Shown here: piece after piece, positions 16,090 through 26,500 of the stretch
Numbering within the stretch: the first letter of the stretch is position 1
Layout: each line of letters begins with the position of its first letter
Origin: Bacillota bacterium
Lineage (GTDB): Bacteria; Bacillota; Clostridia; Lachnospirales; Lachnospiraceae
DNA length: 64,000 nt
Direction: 5' to 3'
Assembly: GCA_029224465.1 (NCBI GenBank)
Contig: JAQXUQ010000010.1
Location: 90,427 to 154,426, forward strand
Notes under the pieces: model-generated
The model's input: only the letters and a program-made list of their open reading frames with translations
The model's database searches: none
What the model was told of the DNA's origin: nothing
Translations under genes and position numbers: made by a program

Positions 16090-17863
16090 ACATGCGCTCC
16101 GGAGCGCTGAAGCCCAGAACGTCGATACAGGTGTTCAGAATCCGCTCCGTAAGAGCAAGAAGGGCGATCCAGCCTTTCTTCGTATTCTCATCCTCTTCCG
16201 AGAGAATTCTTGTGCCATGATAAAAGCTGTTGAAATCATTGGACAGCTGATAAATATAGGCGCAGATTTTGTGGGGAGCCAGCTCCTCATACGCGTTTTC
16301 CATCATGGCGCCAAAGCCCGCAAGATCACGCATCAGTGCCTTTTCCGCACTGCTTTTCGGCTCCGCGACCGCATCCGGCAGAGCCGCTGCCGCATTCTGT
16401 AAAGACTCCTGATATTTCTTCAGGATGGATTTGATCCGGACAATCGTATAAAGAATGTAAGGGCCGGTATCCCCTTCAAAAGATGTAAATTTATCCGTGT
16501 CGAAGATATAATCTTTCGACGCCTGATTGGAGAGGTCACCGTATTTGATGGCGGCGAGGGCTACCTGCTTCGCCGTTTTTTCCGCTTCCTCTTCCGGGAT
16601 ATCTTTGTTGGTGCGGATCTTTTCCAGCATCTGTTCATCTATGTCGCGGATCAGCGTTTCCAGGCGCATGACACCGCCGTCTCTTGTCTTGAACGGCTTT
16701 CCGTCCTTGCCGTTCACCGTGCCGAAGCCAAGGAACGTGAGTTTCGCCTCGTCCCCGATCAGCCCGCACTTTCTCGCTGCGCGGAACGTCTGTACGAAAT
16801 GCAGCTCCTGCCGCTTGTCAACGACGTAGATAATCTGATCCGGATCATCCATGTCCTTCCGCATCTTGATCGTAGCAAGATCCGTCGTCGTATAAAGCGC
16901 GGCGCCGTCGGACTTTAAAATCATGCAGGGCGGAACTTCCTTCGTATCGTCCGGCTCGCTGACATCAACAACAAGCGCGCCCTGACTTTCATGCGCGAAG
17001 CCGCCGTCCTTCATCTGCCGCACCATGACCGGAATAATGTCATTGACCGTGGACTCGCCGTTCCAGAGATCAAAATCAACATTTAATGCAGCATAGTTGC
17101 GTTTCATATCCGCGACGGAAACGTTAATGATATGTTTCCAGAGAGCGCGCAGGCCGCGTTTTCCTTCCTGCAGCGCGTGCGTATTCGCGAGCGCCTCCGC
17201 GTGATACGCTTCATCGGTTTTGGAAATTCCGCTTGCGTACGGGTAGATTTCCTCAAGATCGCTGACGGTAAACGGAGCTTCCTTCGGATATTCGCCGGTA
17301 TAACTCTCATCAAAATAAGGCAGCTCCGGATGCCGGTGCTGCAGCTCGGTAATGACAAGTCCCATCTGCAGTCCCCAGTCGCCAAGATGGATATCACCGA
17401 TCGCCGTGTCGCCGTGATAACGGACAATTCTTTTGACCGCCTCGCCGATCACCGCCGAACGAAGATGACCTACATGGAGAGGTTTTGCGACATTCGGCCC
17501 GCCGTAGTCAATGATAACCTTGCGGGGCTTTTCCGGCTGCGCCATGCCGAACTTCTGTTCCTTCTGCATCTGCAGAAGCCATGACTGCAGGAAACTCCCT
17601 TTTACATTCAGGTTAATGAAGCCGGGCTTTACGACATTTACATCCGCAAAAACATCGCTGCCCTGCAGCTTCTGTGCAACCTCCTGCGCAATCATAAACG
17701 GCGCCTTATGATACCGCTTTGCGCCTGCCATCGCGCCGTTGCACTGATACTCCGCAAGATCCGGTCTCGCGGATACGCTCACCTTTCCGAGCGCAGCATC
17801 GTAACCTGCGGCGGCAAACGCCTTTCCCGTTTCCTCTGATAAGTAATCAAAAAACTGTTTCAT
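16088..17863 (-). CDS. argS: Arginyl-tRNA synthetase
   Basis: Class I aminoacyl-tRNA synthetase charging tRNA-Arg. The 591-residue protein has the N-terminal Add-1 domain (about 1-110), the HIGH-type motif KPLHVGHLRSA near residue 130, the catalytic Rossmann domain, and a C-terminal DALR anticodon-binding domain (about 470-591). The KMSKS loop is replaced by GKPFKTRDGG, as is usual in ArgRS. It is the last gene of a minus-strand run with carA, carB, queH and a small unknown, with 30 nt to the latter. No T-box is seen directly upstream, so expression is probably through the upstream operon. Confidence 0.97.
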   Translation of the reverse strand: MKQFFDYLSEETGKAFAAAGYDAALGKVSVSARPDLAEYQCNGAMAGAKRYHKAPFMIAQEVAQKLQGSDVFADVNVVKPGFINLNVKGSFLQSWLLQMQKEQKFGMAQPEKPRKVIIDYGGPNVAKPLHVGHLRSAVIGEAVKRIVRYHGDTAIGDIHLGDWGLQMGLVITELQHRHPELPYFDESYTGEYPKEAPFTVSDLEEIYPYASGISKTDEAYHAEALANTHALQEGKRGLRALWKHIINVSVADMKRNYAALNVDFDLWNGESTVNDIIPVMVRQMKDGGFAHESQGALVVDVSEPDDTKEVPPCMILKSDGAALYTTTDLATIKMRKDMDDPDQIIYVVDKRQELHFVQTFRAARKCGLIGDEAKLTFLGFGTVNGKDGKPFKTRDGGVMRLETLIRDIDEQMLEKIRTNKDIPEEEAEKTAKQVALAAIKYGDLSNQASKDYIFDTDKFTSFEGDTGPYILYTIVRIKSILKKYQESLQNAAAALPDAVAEPKSSAEKALMRDLAGFGAMMENAYEELAPHKICAYIYQLSNDFNSFYHGTRILSEEDENTKKGWIALLALTERILNTCIDVLGFSAPERM

Positions 17864-17893
17864 AATTACCTTTTCTTTCTGTTACCGCGGTCC

Positions 17894-18229
17894 TTATCTT
17901 TCAAACCGGAAATAAACAATGATGGCATCATCATCCCGGTGAATCCAGACGGTGTTGTCCTCGCCGTCCTGTGCCGGCAGACCGCAGATATCGTAGCAGC
18001 CGTATTCATGGCCTTTGACCTCAAGTCTGCCCCGGCTCTGCGCAAGGCCGAACGCTCCCTTCTGAAACCCGTCTACCGCAGTAATAATCTTCTGAATGTT
18101 GTCCCCGTCAAGGAAAAACTCCCGGATACCTCTGGACAGATACACCGGATCTCCATTGATATTCCCGTACAGTGCGGTACCAAATCCTCTTCTTCCGACT
18201 AGCTCCTGCAATTCTTTAAAATCTTTCAT
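17894..18229 (-). CDS. Small unknown protein coupled to queH
   Basis: A 111-residue soluble protein without a recognised family. The sequence starts MKDFKELQELVGRRGFGTAL and has a beta-rich middle (NINGDPVYLSRGIREFFLD) and an acidic WIHRDDDAIIVYF end. The ATG overlaps the queH stop by 4 nt (ATGA), a strong sign of translational coupling. No Cys cluster, signal peptide or membrane helix is visible. It could be an accessory of tRNA modification because it sits between queH and argS, but this is only context. Confidence 0.7.
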   Translation of the reverse strand: MKDFKELQELVGRRGFGTALYGNINGDPVYLSRGIREFFLDGDNIQKIITAVDGFQKGAFGLAQSRGRLEVKGHEYGCYDICGLPAQDGEDNTVWIHRDDDAIIVYFRFER

Positions 18230-18963
18230 GCCTTTGCTCCTGTTGTCATGCCGCTTTCTCCGGACGCTCTCTCTTTACGTCTTCTCTCCGACTCCTCTTT
18301 ACTGAATCTGCAGCCGCAGTAATCCTGCCTGTACAGCCCGAACCGTTTCGAGAGCTCTATGCTCCTTTTATATCCGTCTTTCTTCTTGAAATCCGACGGC
18401 AGAAACGGGATGCCGTACTTTTCTCCCATCGCTTCGCCGATCTTGTTCAGCCTGTCCGCGTCCTTTAAAGGTGAAATCGTAAGGGTCGTGGTGAAATAGT
18501 CAAAGCCTTGTTTCTTCGCCTCCGCAGCTGTTTTTTCCAGACGCAGCGCAAAACATCTGGTACACCGCTCGCCGCCCTCCGGAATGTTTTCCATTCCTCT
18601 GGCTGCGGCTTCAAAAACAGCTCCGTCGTAATCGCAGTCACGAATTGCAATCCGGTTCGCCCTCTTCGTGGAAAGCATACCGTCATAGCTTTCTTCGTCG
18701 ACCTGACGGTTATACGCATGGATCAGCCGCACGAGCTCGGCCTTTCGTTTCTCGTATTCAAGGGTCTCCGAAATATTCGGGTTATAAAAGAATACCGTGA
18801 CATGGAAATCCTCCCGCAGCCGTTCGAGGCAGGCACTGGAGCAGGGTGCGCAGCAGCACTGCAGCAGGAGGGTCGGAACCCTTCCCTCCTTCTGCAGTCC
18901 TTCGGTTATCGCATCCAGTTCCTTCGCGTAATTTCTTTTATTCAAGTCCTTTTGCTTTCTCAA
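18226..18963 (-). CDS. queH: Epoxyqueuosine reductase QueH
   Basis: Catalyses the last step of queuosine synthesis in tRNA, reducing epoxyqueuosine. The 245-residue protein has the cysteine set of QueH (formerly DUF208): LLQCCCAPCSSACLE, GERCTRCFALRLEK and DYCGCRFSKEESERRRKE, which together hold an iron-sulfur cluster and a mononuclear iron. It replaces the cobalamin enzyme QueG in many anaerobes. The start appears to be TTG at 18963, overlapping carB by 26 nt; a second in-frame TTG follows at 18945 and no ATG fits. Coupled to the next gene by a 4-nt overlap. Confidence 0.92.
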   Translation of the reverse strand: MRKQKDLNKRNYAKELDAITEGLQKEGRVPTLLLQCCCAPCSSACLERLREDFHVTVFFYNPNISETLEYEKRKAELVRLIHAYNRQVDEESYDGMLSTKRANRIAIRDCDYDGAVFEAAARGMENIPEGGERCTRCFALRLEKTAAEAKKQGFDYFTTTLTISPLKDADRLNKIGEAMGEKYGIPFLPSDFKKKDGYKRSIELSKRFGLYRQDYCGCRFSKEESERRRKERASGESGMTTGAKA

Positions 18964-21900
18964 TATTACTGTCCAGCTTCGCGATATCGATCACGGAAAG
19001 GTTGGTTTCCTCCGCCTGATGCTCCAGCGAAGAAACAAGAGCCTTCGCCGTATCCAGCGATGTGATCGTTGTAACGCCGGTTTCAATCGCCGTGCGCCGG
19101 ATCAGGAAGCCGTCCCGGTTCTTGTCGCGCCCCTGTGTCGGCGTATCAATAACCAGATCGATCTTATGTCCCAGCAGCAGGTCCATGACGGTCGGAGATT
19201 CCTGATCAATACGGTTGACTCTCCTGCAGGGAATATTGTTTTCCTGCAGGACCGCAGCGGTGCCGAGGGTCGAATAAATAATGTATCCGAGGTTTGCGTA
19301 GCGTCTGGCGATATCGATAATTTCTCCCTTGTCGGCATCTTTCACTGTGATAATCATCTGTCTGTGCCTGGGCAGATCGACACCGGCGCCCATAAATGCC
19401 TTGTACAAAGCTTCGTTGAAGTCCCTGGAAATGCCAAGGCACTCGCCGGTGGACTTCATCTCGGGGCCGACCGAAATCTCTGCGCCGCGGATCTTCTCCG
19501 TGGAGAAAACAGGCATCTTGATCGCAATCGTACCCGCCTCGGGCGCGAGGCCAGGCTTATAACCGAACTCTGTGATTTTATGGCCCAGCATACAGCGTGC
19601 CGCAAGATCCACAATCGGAATACCGGTCACCTTGCTGATATATGGCACGGTTCTCGACGAGCGGGGGTTTGCCTCGATGATATAAACCTCTTCGCCGACC
19701 GCGATGAACTGCACGTTGATAAGACCTACGATATGCAGCTCCATTGCCAGCCGTCTTGTATATTCGGCGATTGTCTCCTTCACTTTCGTTGAAAGCGACT
19801 GCGCGGGATAAACGGAAATCGAGTCTCCCGAATGTACGCCCGAACGTTCGATATGCTCCATAATGCCCGGAATCAGGATATTCTCGCCGTCACAGACCGC
19901 GTCAACCTCGGTTTCGGTACCCTGCAGATATTTGTCGACAAGGATCGGGTGCTCCTGTGTATAGCGGTTGATAACCGCCATGAACTGCTCGATTTCCTCG
20001 TCGGAAATCGCAATCTGCATGCCCTGGCCTCCGAGTACGTAGGAAGGGCGTACAAGCACGGGATAGCCCAGACGGTGTGCGACTGCCTTTGCTTCCTCCG
20101 CCGTAAATACGGTAGCGCCTTCCGCTCTCTTAATGCCGGTTTTCTGCAGCACCTGGTCAAAGATTTCGCGGTCTTCCGCCGCGTCCACATCCTTTGCGTC
20201 CGTGCCGAGAATCGGCACGCCGAATTTTGTCAGCGCCGCAGTCAGCTTGATGGCGGTCTGTCCGCCGAACTGCACGACAGCGTAGTCGGGATGTTCGATG
20301 TCGATGATGTTTTTCACGTCTTCCGGCGTCAGCGGCTCAAAATAGAGCTTGTCCGCAATGTCAAAGTCCGTGGAAACCGTCTCGGGGTTGTTGTTGATGA
20401 TAATTGTCTCGAACCCTGCCTTCGAAAAAGCCCAGGTAGCGTGAACAGAACAATAGTCAAACTCAATGCCCTGGCCGATGCGGATCGGACCGGAGCCGAG
20501 AACCAGAATCTTTCTGCGTTTCGTCACTCTTTCCGCGGCCTCATCCGCATCATTCCGGTTATAAACCGAATAGAAGTACGGCGTCTGCGCCTCGAACTCA
20601 GCGGCACAGGTGTCTACCATTTTATACCTGGCTGTAATGCCGCAGGCATAGCGTCTCTTCGCGATCTCTTCTTCGGAGATGCCGGTATAACGAGAAATCA
20701 CGCTGTCAGGAAACTCGAGTCTTTTAGCCTGCGCAAGCAGTTCATCCGTCAGCTTGCCCTTGCGGAGCTTCTCTTCCATACGGACCAGCGTGTGGATTCT
20801 GTCGATAAACCACTCGTCGATCATCGTGATTTCATGGATCGTCGATTTGGATATGCCTTTTCGCAGAGCTTCCGCAATGACCCAGATCCTCTGGTCGTCC
20901 ACAACGGTCAGACGCACGAAGAGCTCTTCCTTGGACAGATGGCTGAAATCATAACTGTCCAGCGCGTCGACATGCTGCTCGAGCGAACGGATCGCCTTCA
21001 TCAGGCCGCCTTCAAAACACGAGCTGATCGCCATGACTTCGCCTGTTGCCTTCATCTGTGTCGTCAGAGTTCTCTTGGCGGTGATGAACTTGTCAAAAGG
21101 CAGCCGCGGCATCTTGACGACACAGTAGTCGAGCGCGGGTTCGAAGGACGCGTATGTTTTGCCGGTAACTGCGTTTCTGATCTCATCGAGCGTAAAGCCG
21201 AGCGCAATCTTGGCCGCAACCTTCGCAATCGGATAACCGGTCGCCTTGGAAGCCAGTGCGGAAGAACGGGACACACGCGGGTTAACCTCAATGACACAAT
21301 ATTCAAAGCTTGTCGGATGAAGCGCGAACTGCACGTTGCAGCCGCCCGTAATCTGCAGCTCGTTGATGATGTTGAGCGCCGCGGTACGCAGCATCTGATA
21401 TTCCTTGTCGGAGAGCGTCTGGGAAGGCGCGACAACAATCGAATCGCCGGTGTGCACGCCGACCGGATCAATGTTCTCCATGTTGCAGACGGTGATGCAG
21501 TTGCCGGCGCCATCGCGCATAACTTCGTATTCGATTTCCTTCCAGCCGGAAATGCAGCGTTCCACCAGCACCTGGCCGACACGGGAAAGGCGGAGTCCGT
21601 TTTCGAGGATCTTGCGAAGTTCCTGAACCGAATGCGCAATACCGCCGCCCGAACCGCCAAGCGTGTAAGCCGGACGGAGTACGACCGGATACCCGATCTT
21701 TTCGGCAAATTTTACGCCGTCTTCGACATTCTCCACGACTTCGGAAGCCGCGACCGGCTCCCCGATTTTCTCCATGGTTTCCTTGAACATTTCACGGTCT
21801 TCGGCCTTTTTGATGGTCAGTGCCGTAGTACCGAGAAGCTTTACGCCGTGCGCGTCAAGGAAACCGGATTCCGCAAGCTCCATGCCGAGGTTCAGACCTG

Positions 21901-22180
21901 CCTGTCCGCCCAGTGTCGGCAGAAGGCTGTCGGGTTTTTCCTTCTCAATGATCTTTTCCAGAACAGGCACCGTCAGAGGCTCGATGTAGACTTCGTCCGC
22001 AATGTCCTTGTCGGTCATAATCGTCGCGGGATTGGAATTGACGAGGCAGACTTCCACGCCCTCTTCCTTGAGGGAGCGGCATGCCTGCGTGCCCGCATAA
22101 TCGAATTCGGCGGCCTGTCCGATGACAATCGGCCCGGAACCGATCACCATGACTTTATGTACATCTTTATTCTTCGGCAT
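18938..22180 (-). CDS. carB: Carbamoyl-phosphate synthase large subunit
   Basis: Makes carbamoyl phosphate from bicarbonate, ATP and the ammonia channelled from CarA, for pyrimidine and arginine synthesis. The 1080-residue length is typical. Two homologous ATP-grasp halves are visible: the first begins VMVIGSGPIVIGQAAEFDYA, the second repeats ILVLGSGPIRIGQGIEFDY near residue 560. The oligomerisation domain lies between, and the C-terminal 140 residues form the regulatory MGS-like domain. It starts 2 nt after the carA stop, an ordinary carAB operon, and is followed by queH. UMP/ornithine control is known in the family but not shown here. Confidence 0.97.
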   Translation of the reverse strand: MPKNKDVHKVMVIGSGPIVIGQAAEFDYAGTQACRSLKEEGVEVCLVNSNPATIMTDKDIADEVYIEPLTVPVLEKIIEKEKPDSLLPTLGGQAGLNLGMELAESGFLDAHGVKLLGTTALTIKKAEDREMFKETMEKIGEPVAASEVVENVEDGVKFAEKIGYPVVLRPAYTLGGSGGGIAHSVQELRKILENGLRLSRVGQVLVERCISGWKEIEYEVMRDGAGNCITVCNMENIDPVGVHTGDSIVVAPSQTLSDKEYQMLRTAALNIINELQITGGCNVQFALHPTSFEYCVIEVNPRVSRSSALASKATGYPIAKVAAKIALGFTLDEIRNAVTGKTYASFEPALDYCVVKMPRLPFDKFITAKRTLTTQMKATGEVMAISSCFEGGLMKAIRSLEQHVDALDSYDFSHLSKEELFVRLTVVDDQRIWVIAEALRKGISKSTIHEITMIDEWFIDRIHTLVRMEEKLRKGKLTDELLAQAKRLEFPDSVISRYTGISEEEIAKRRYACGITARYKMVDTCAAEFEAQTPYFYSVYNRNDADEAAERVTKRRKILVLGSGPIRIGQGIEFDYCSVHATWAFSKAGFETIIINNNPETVSTDFDIADKLYFEPLTPEDVKNIIDIEHPDYAVVQFGGQTAIKLTAALTKFGVPILGTDAKDVDAAEDREIFDQVLQKTGIKRAEGATVFTAEEAKAVAHRLGYPVLVRPSYVLGGQGMQIAISDEEIEQFMAVINRYTQEHPILVDKYLQGTETEVDAVCDGENILIPGIMEHIERSGVHSGDSISVYPAQSLSTKVKETIAEYTRRLAMELHIVGLINVQFIAVGEEVYIIEANPRSSRTVPYISKVTGIPIVDLAARCMLGHKITEFGYKPGLAPEAGTIAIKMPVFSTEKIRGAEISVGPEMKSTGECLGISRDFNEALYKAFMGAGVDLPRHRQMIITVKDADKGEIIDIARRYANLGYIIYSTLGTAAVLQENNIPCRRVNRIDQESPTVMDLLLGHKIDLVIDTPTQGRDKNRDGFLIRRTAIETGVTTITSLDTAKALVSSLEHQAEETNLSVIDIAKLDSNIEKAKGLE

Positions 22181-22182
22181 AC

Positions 22183-23427
22183 TCAGGCCTCCTTCCTGCC
22201 GGCTTGCGGGTTCGCGAAAACACTTTTCCCCTGCCGGATGCTGTCAATAAATCTGTCAAAGAGGAATCCTGTGTCCTGCGGTCCGGGGCAGGCTTCCGGA
22301 TGGAACTGCACCGTAAAAATGTTCTTGTCCTTATACAGCAGGCCTTCATTCGTTCCGTCATTTACATTTTCAAACAGCGGAACCGCGACCGAGGGATCCA
22401 GTGATTTTTCATCCACCGCGTAGCCGTGATTCTGCGAGGAAATGTAAACGCGTCCGCTCGAAAGATCCCTGACCGGGTGATTACCGCCGCGGTGGCCGTA
22501 TTTGAGCTTGTAAGTGTCCGCTCCCGTCGCGAGCGCAAGGAGCTGATGTCCGAGGCAGATCGCAAAAATCGGGATATCGCTGTCATAGAGCTTTCTGACT
22601 TCACGAATGACCGAGGTGCATTCCTTCGGGTCTCCGGGGCCGTTGCTGAGCATGATGCCGTCCGGGTTCGAGGCGATAATGTCCTCCGCTCTGGTCATGG
22701 CAGGCCATACCGTCACATCACAGCCGCGGTGCGCAAGCTCGAGAGCAATGTTTTTCTTCGCGCCGACATCCAGAAGCGCGATCGCAAGGCCGGTGCCGTT
22801 CAGGGCGGTTACAAGAGAAGGCCTTTTCTCTTTGCGTCCCTTGTCGCCTTCCAGATACGCTTCATAGCTTTCCTCATCAAAGACGGCATGCCCGGAAAGC
22901 GGTCCGTTCTCCGAAAGATCCTTCGAACCGGAGACCAGATATTTCTCGCGGCAGCTGACCTTTGCCACCACCTTTCCGCAGGAATACGCCTTGAGCCTTG
23001 GCAGAATCTCATCCAGCTGATAGTTCTCATTGGTTGTAATCATGCCGTTCATGGTGCCCTTCTCCCGAAGGAGCTTGGTCAGCGCGCGGGTATCAATTCC
23101 TTCGATCCCGGGCACGTCGTATTTTTCAAGGAAAGTGTGCAGCGGCATATCCGAGCGGAAATTGCTGGGAACCGCGCAGGCTTCCCTTACGATAAGCGCA
23201 TCCGGCCAGGGGCGCTGCGATTCCATATCTTCGGTGCATACGCCGTAATTGCCGATGAGCGGATAGGTCATGCAGACAGCCTGCCCCGCATAGCTGGGAT
23301 CTGTCAGGACTTCCGGATATCCGGCCATGGAGGTGTTGAAAACAATCTCGCTCACGACTTCTTTCTGCGAGCCGAAATTTTTCCCCTCGAAGACCGTTCC
23401 GTCTTCCAGTATCAGAAATGATTTCAT
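22183..23427 (-). CDS. carA: Carbamoyl-phosphate synthase small subunit
   Basis: Glutamine amidotransferase subunit that hydrolyses glutamine and passes ammonia to CarB. The 414-residue protein begins FLILEDGTVFEGKNFGS, typical of CarA, and the class I amidotransferase domain has the nucleophile in ICLGHQLLALATGA and the catalytic His in VQFHPEACPGP. The ATG at 23427 is supported by AAAGGAG 7 nt upstream; the longer frame from 23460 lacks a site. It is the first gene of carA-carB-queH-unknown-argS. The 132-nt gap to purL holds a GC hairpin but no clear promoter. Confidence 0.96.
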   Translation of the reverse strand: MKSFLILEDGTVFEGKNFGSQKEVVSEIVFNTSMAGYPEVLTDPSYAGQAVCMTYPLIGNYGVCTEDMESQRPWPDALIVREACAVPSNFRSDMPLHTFLEKYDVPGIEGIDTRALTKLLREKGTMNGMITTNENYQLDEILPRLKAYSCGKVVAKVSCREKYLVSGSKDLSENGPLSGHAVFDEESYEAYLEGDKGRKEKRPSLVTALNGTGLAIALLDVGAKKNIALELAHRGCDVTVWPAMTRAEDIIASNPDGIMLSNGPGDPKECTSVIREVRKLYDSDIPIFAICLGHQLLALATGADTYKLKYGHRGGNHPVRDLSSGRVYISSQNHGYAVDEKSLDPSVAVPLFENVNDGTNEGLLYKDKNIFTVQFHPEACPGPQDTGFLFDRFIDSIRQGKSVFANPQAGRKEA

Positions 23428-23514
23428 TCGCTTCTCCTTTGCATATGATGACCCGGACACTCTGTGGACGGGCTCATAACTGTGAAAAACTCATGGGTTC
23501 TTATATACACCGAA

Positions 23515-23543
23515 AGCCAGGGCGCACTCCGTGCGCTCCGGCT
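23515..23543 (-). terminator. GC-rich hairpin after purL
   Basis: GGCGCAC and GTGCGC arms with an outer AGCC/GGCT pair (23515-23543). The minus-strand tail is only GGCTTTCGG, so termination may be weak and purL may read into carA. Confidence 0.35.
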
Positions 23544-23559
23544 GCAGGTGATAACAAAA

Positions 23560-26500
23560 TTATTGGAAATAACGCACGCCGGAAGCGAAGATCCCAAGAT
23601 CCTGCTCGCCGTAAATATTGACCGCAATGTGGTCGCCGCGTCTTTCCGAATGGCACATCTTGCCCAGCACTCTTCCGTCCGGACTCGTGATACCTTCAAC
23701 CGCGAGATAAGAGCCGTTGATATTCCACTCTTCATCCATCGACACATTTCCTTCGGGATCACAGTACTGCGTGGCAACCTGACCGTTTTCAAAGAGCTTG
23801 TCCAGCCACTCCTTCGGCGCTACAAAACGGCCTTCACCGTGGGATGCGGGGTTGACATATACGCCGCCGGGCTGAGCACCGGCAAGCCAGGGAGACTTGT
23901 TGCTGACGACCTTGATATAGGCTTCCCTTGAAATATGTCTGCCGATCGTGTTAAACGTCAGCGTCGGCGCATTTTCATCCTGTCCGCAGAGGCGTCCGTT
24001 CGGAACAAGTCCCAGCTTGATGAGCGCCTGGAAACCGTTGCAGATGCCCAGGACCAGGCCGTCTCTGTTTTCCAGAAGATCCGTAACCGCCTCTTTCATC
24101 TTTTCGTTCCGGAAGCTTGCCGCGAAGAACTTCGCCGATCCGTCCGGTTCATCGCCTGCCGAGAAACCGCCCGGGAACATGATCATCTGAGACTGCTCAA
24201 TTGCCTCTTTAAAGGAATCCACCGACTCGCGGATGCCTTCCGGCGTAATATTGCGGAATACCCGTACAATCGTTCTCGCGCCCGCTTCCTCAAAGGCCGC
24301 TGCCGAATCATATTCGCAGTTTGTTCCGGGGAAGACCGGGATAAATACGGTCGGCTGTCCGATCTTGTGCGTGCATACATGCACTTCCTTCGCGCTATAA
24401 AGCGGAGAAGGAACCGGCTCTTTGGAATCTGTGGAAACCGTCGGGAAAACGCTTTCCAGTGTCTTCTTCCATGCGTCCAGCGCACAGGAAACGGAAACAG
24501 AAGCGCTGCCGTAGGTAAACTGCCCGTCATCCGTAACCGCGCCGACAATATCATAGTCAACGTCTTCGAGCGATGCAAGGCTTTCCACGTCATCTGCCGC
24601 GACTTCTACAAGAAGATCTCCTGTCGCGTTCTCGAAAAGAGCTCTTGTCGGAATCGTCTTTTCAAATGCTACGCCCAGCTGATTGCCAAACGCCATCTTC
24701 GCAGCAGCCGGTGCAACGCCGTACGCATCCAGTGCGTAAGCGGCAATCGCAACTTTCGAACGGATGAGCCCCGTAATCTTCCGGTACAGATCGATTACCT
24801 TGTCATACACCGGGATATCATACTCGTCCTTAGGAATATAGAAGCGGACAAGAACGTCTCCCGCGTTCTTGAGCTCCGGTGTCAGCACCTCGTCCTGCTC
24901 CCCGAGATCGACCGCGAAGGAAACCAGTGTCTGCGGTACATCGATCACGGTTCCGTCCTTTTCGTCAAAGGTTCCCGAGCTCGAATCCTTACCGCCGATC
25001 GACGCGATGCCGTATCCGATCTGCGCGTCGTAGGCGCCGAGGAGCGCGCAGAACGGTGAGCTCCAGCGCTTCGGGTCAGACGAAACTCTCGGATTGAATT
25101 CCTGAAACGTAAAATGCAGTCTGTCAAAGTCACCGCCGGACGCGATGATCTTCGCGATGGACTGTGTAACCGCGTAAATCGCGCCGTGATACGGGCTCCA
25201 CGAAGACAGGTACGGATCAAAGCCGAAGCTCATCATTGTAACCGCATTCGTATGTCCATGCAAAACAGGGACTTTCGCAGTCATCGCCTGCGTTTCGGTC
25301 AGCTGATAGCGACCGCCGTACGGCATCGTGACCGTACCCGCGCCGATGGAGGAGTCGAAGCGTTCCACCAGACCTTTCTGCGAGCAGACGTTCAGATCCG
25401 ACAAGACCGCCCTGAACGCTTCCGGAAATACTTCCGGTTCCACTGCTGTATCTTCGAGAGGATCGATGTACTTCGCCACGCCTTCGGAAGCAATCTTGTA
25501 CAGATAGCAGTCTTCCTGCTTCGGCGCAAGCACATCCACATCATTTTCCTGATGCGCGCCGTTGGTATCGAGGAAGTCTCTGGAAAGATCGACAATCGCC
25601 TTTCCTCTCCATCTGAGCACAAGGCGTGCAGACTCGGTTACCACAGCGACATGCGTTGCCTCCAGATTCTCCTGCGCGGCCAGAGCAAGGAAACGATCCT
25701 TGTTCTCCGGTGCGACAACAACAGCCATGCGCTCCTGTGATTCGGAAATTGCAAGCTCTGTCCCGTCAAGGCCTTCATACTTCTTCGGTACAAGATCAAG
25801 GTTGATATCAAGGCCTCTTGCCAGCTCTCCGATTGCGACGGAGACGCCGCCGGCGCCGAAATCATTGCATTTCTTGATAAGATGCGCGGCTTCCGGACGG
25901 CGGAACAGACGCTGGAGCTTGCGCTCTGTAGGAGCATTGCCCTTCTGTACTTCGGCGCCGCAGGTCTCCAGCGACTGCTCGGTATGTACCTTGGATGAGC
26001 CGGTCGCGCCGCCGCAGCCGTCGCGGCCGGTGCGGCCGCCGAGCAGAATGATCACATCTCCGGGTACGGGATCTTCCCGGACAACATTCTTTCTTGGCGC
26101 AGCGCCCATGACAGCACCGATCTCCATGCGCTTCGCAACGTAGCCCGGATGATAAATTTCCTTGACTTCACCTGTAGCAAGACCGATCTGATTGCCATAG
26201 CTCGAATATCCCTGCGCGGCACCCAGAACCAGCTTCTTCTGCGGAAGCTTCCCCTCGAGCGTCTGCGATACCGGGACCGTCGGATCTGCCGCGCCCGTCA
26301 CACGCATTGCCTGATAAACGTAACCTCTGCCGGAAAGCGGGTCGCGGATGGCGCCGCCAAGGCAGGTCGCCGCACCGCCGAACGGCTCGATTTCCGTCGG
26401 ATGATTGTGTGTCTCGTTCTTGAAGAAGATCAGCCACTCCTCGCGTTCGGGACCATTGCCGTAATCAGTCTCAACGGGCACGATGACCGTGCAGGCATTG

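Noticed and set aside
23428..23559. Promoter for carA in the purL-carA gap
   Set aside because: A TATAAG is present but no matching -35 at 16-18 nt; left unannotated.
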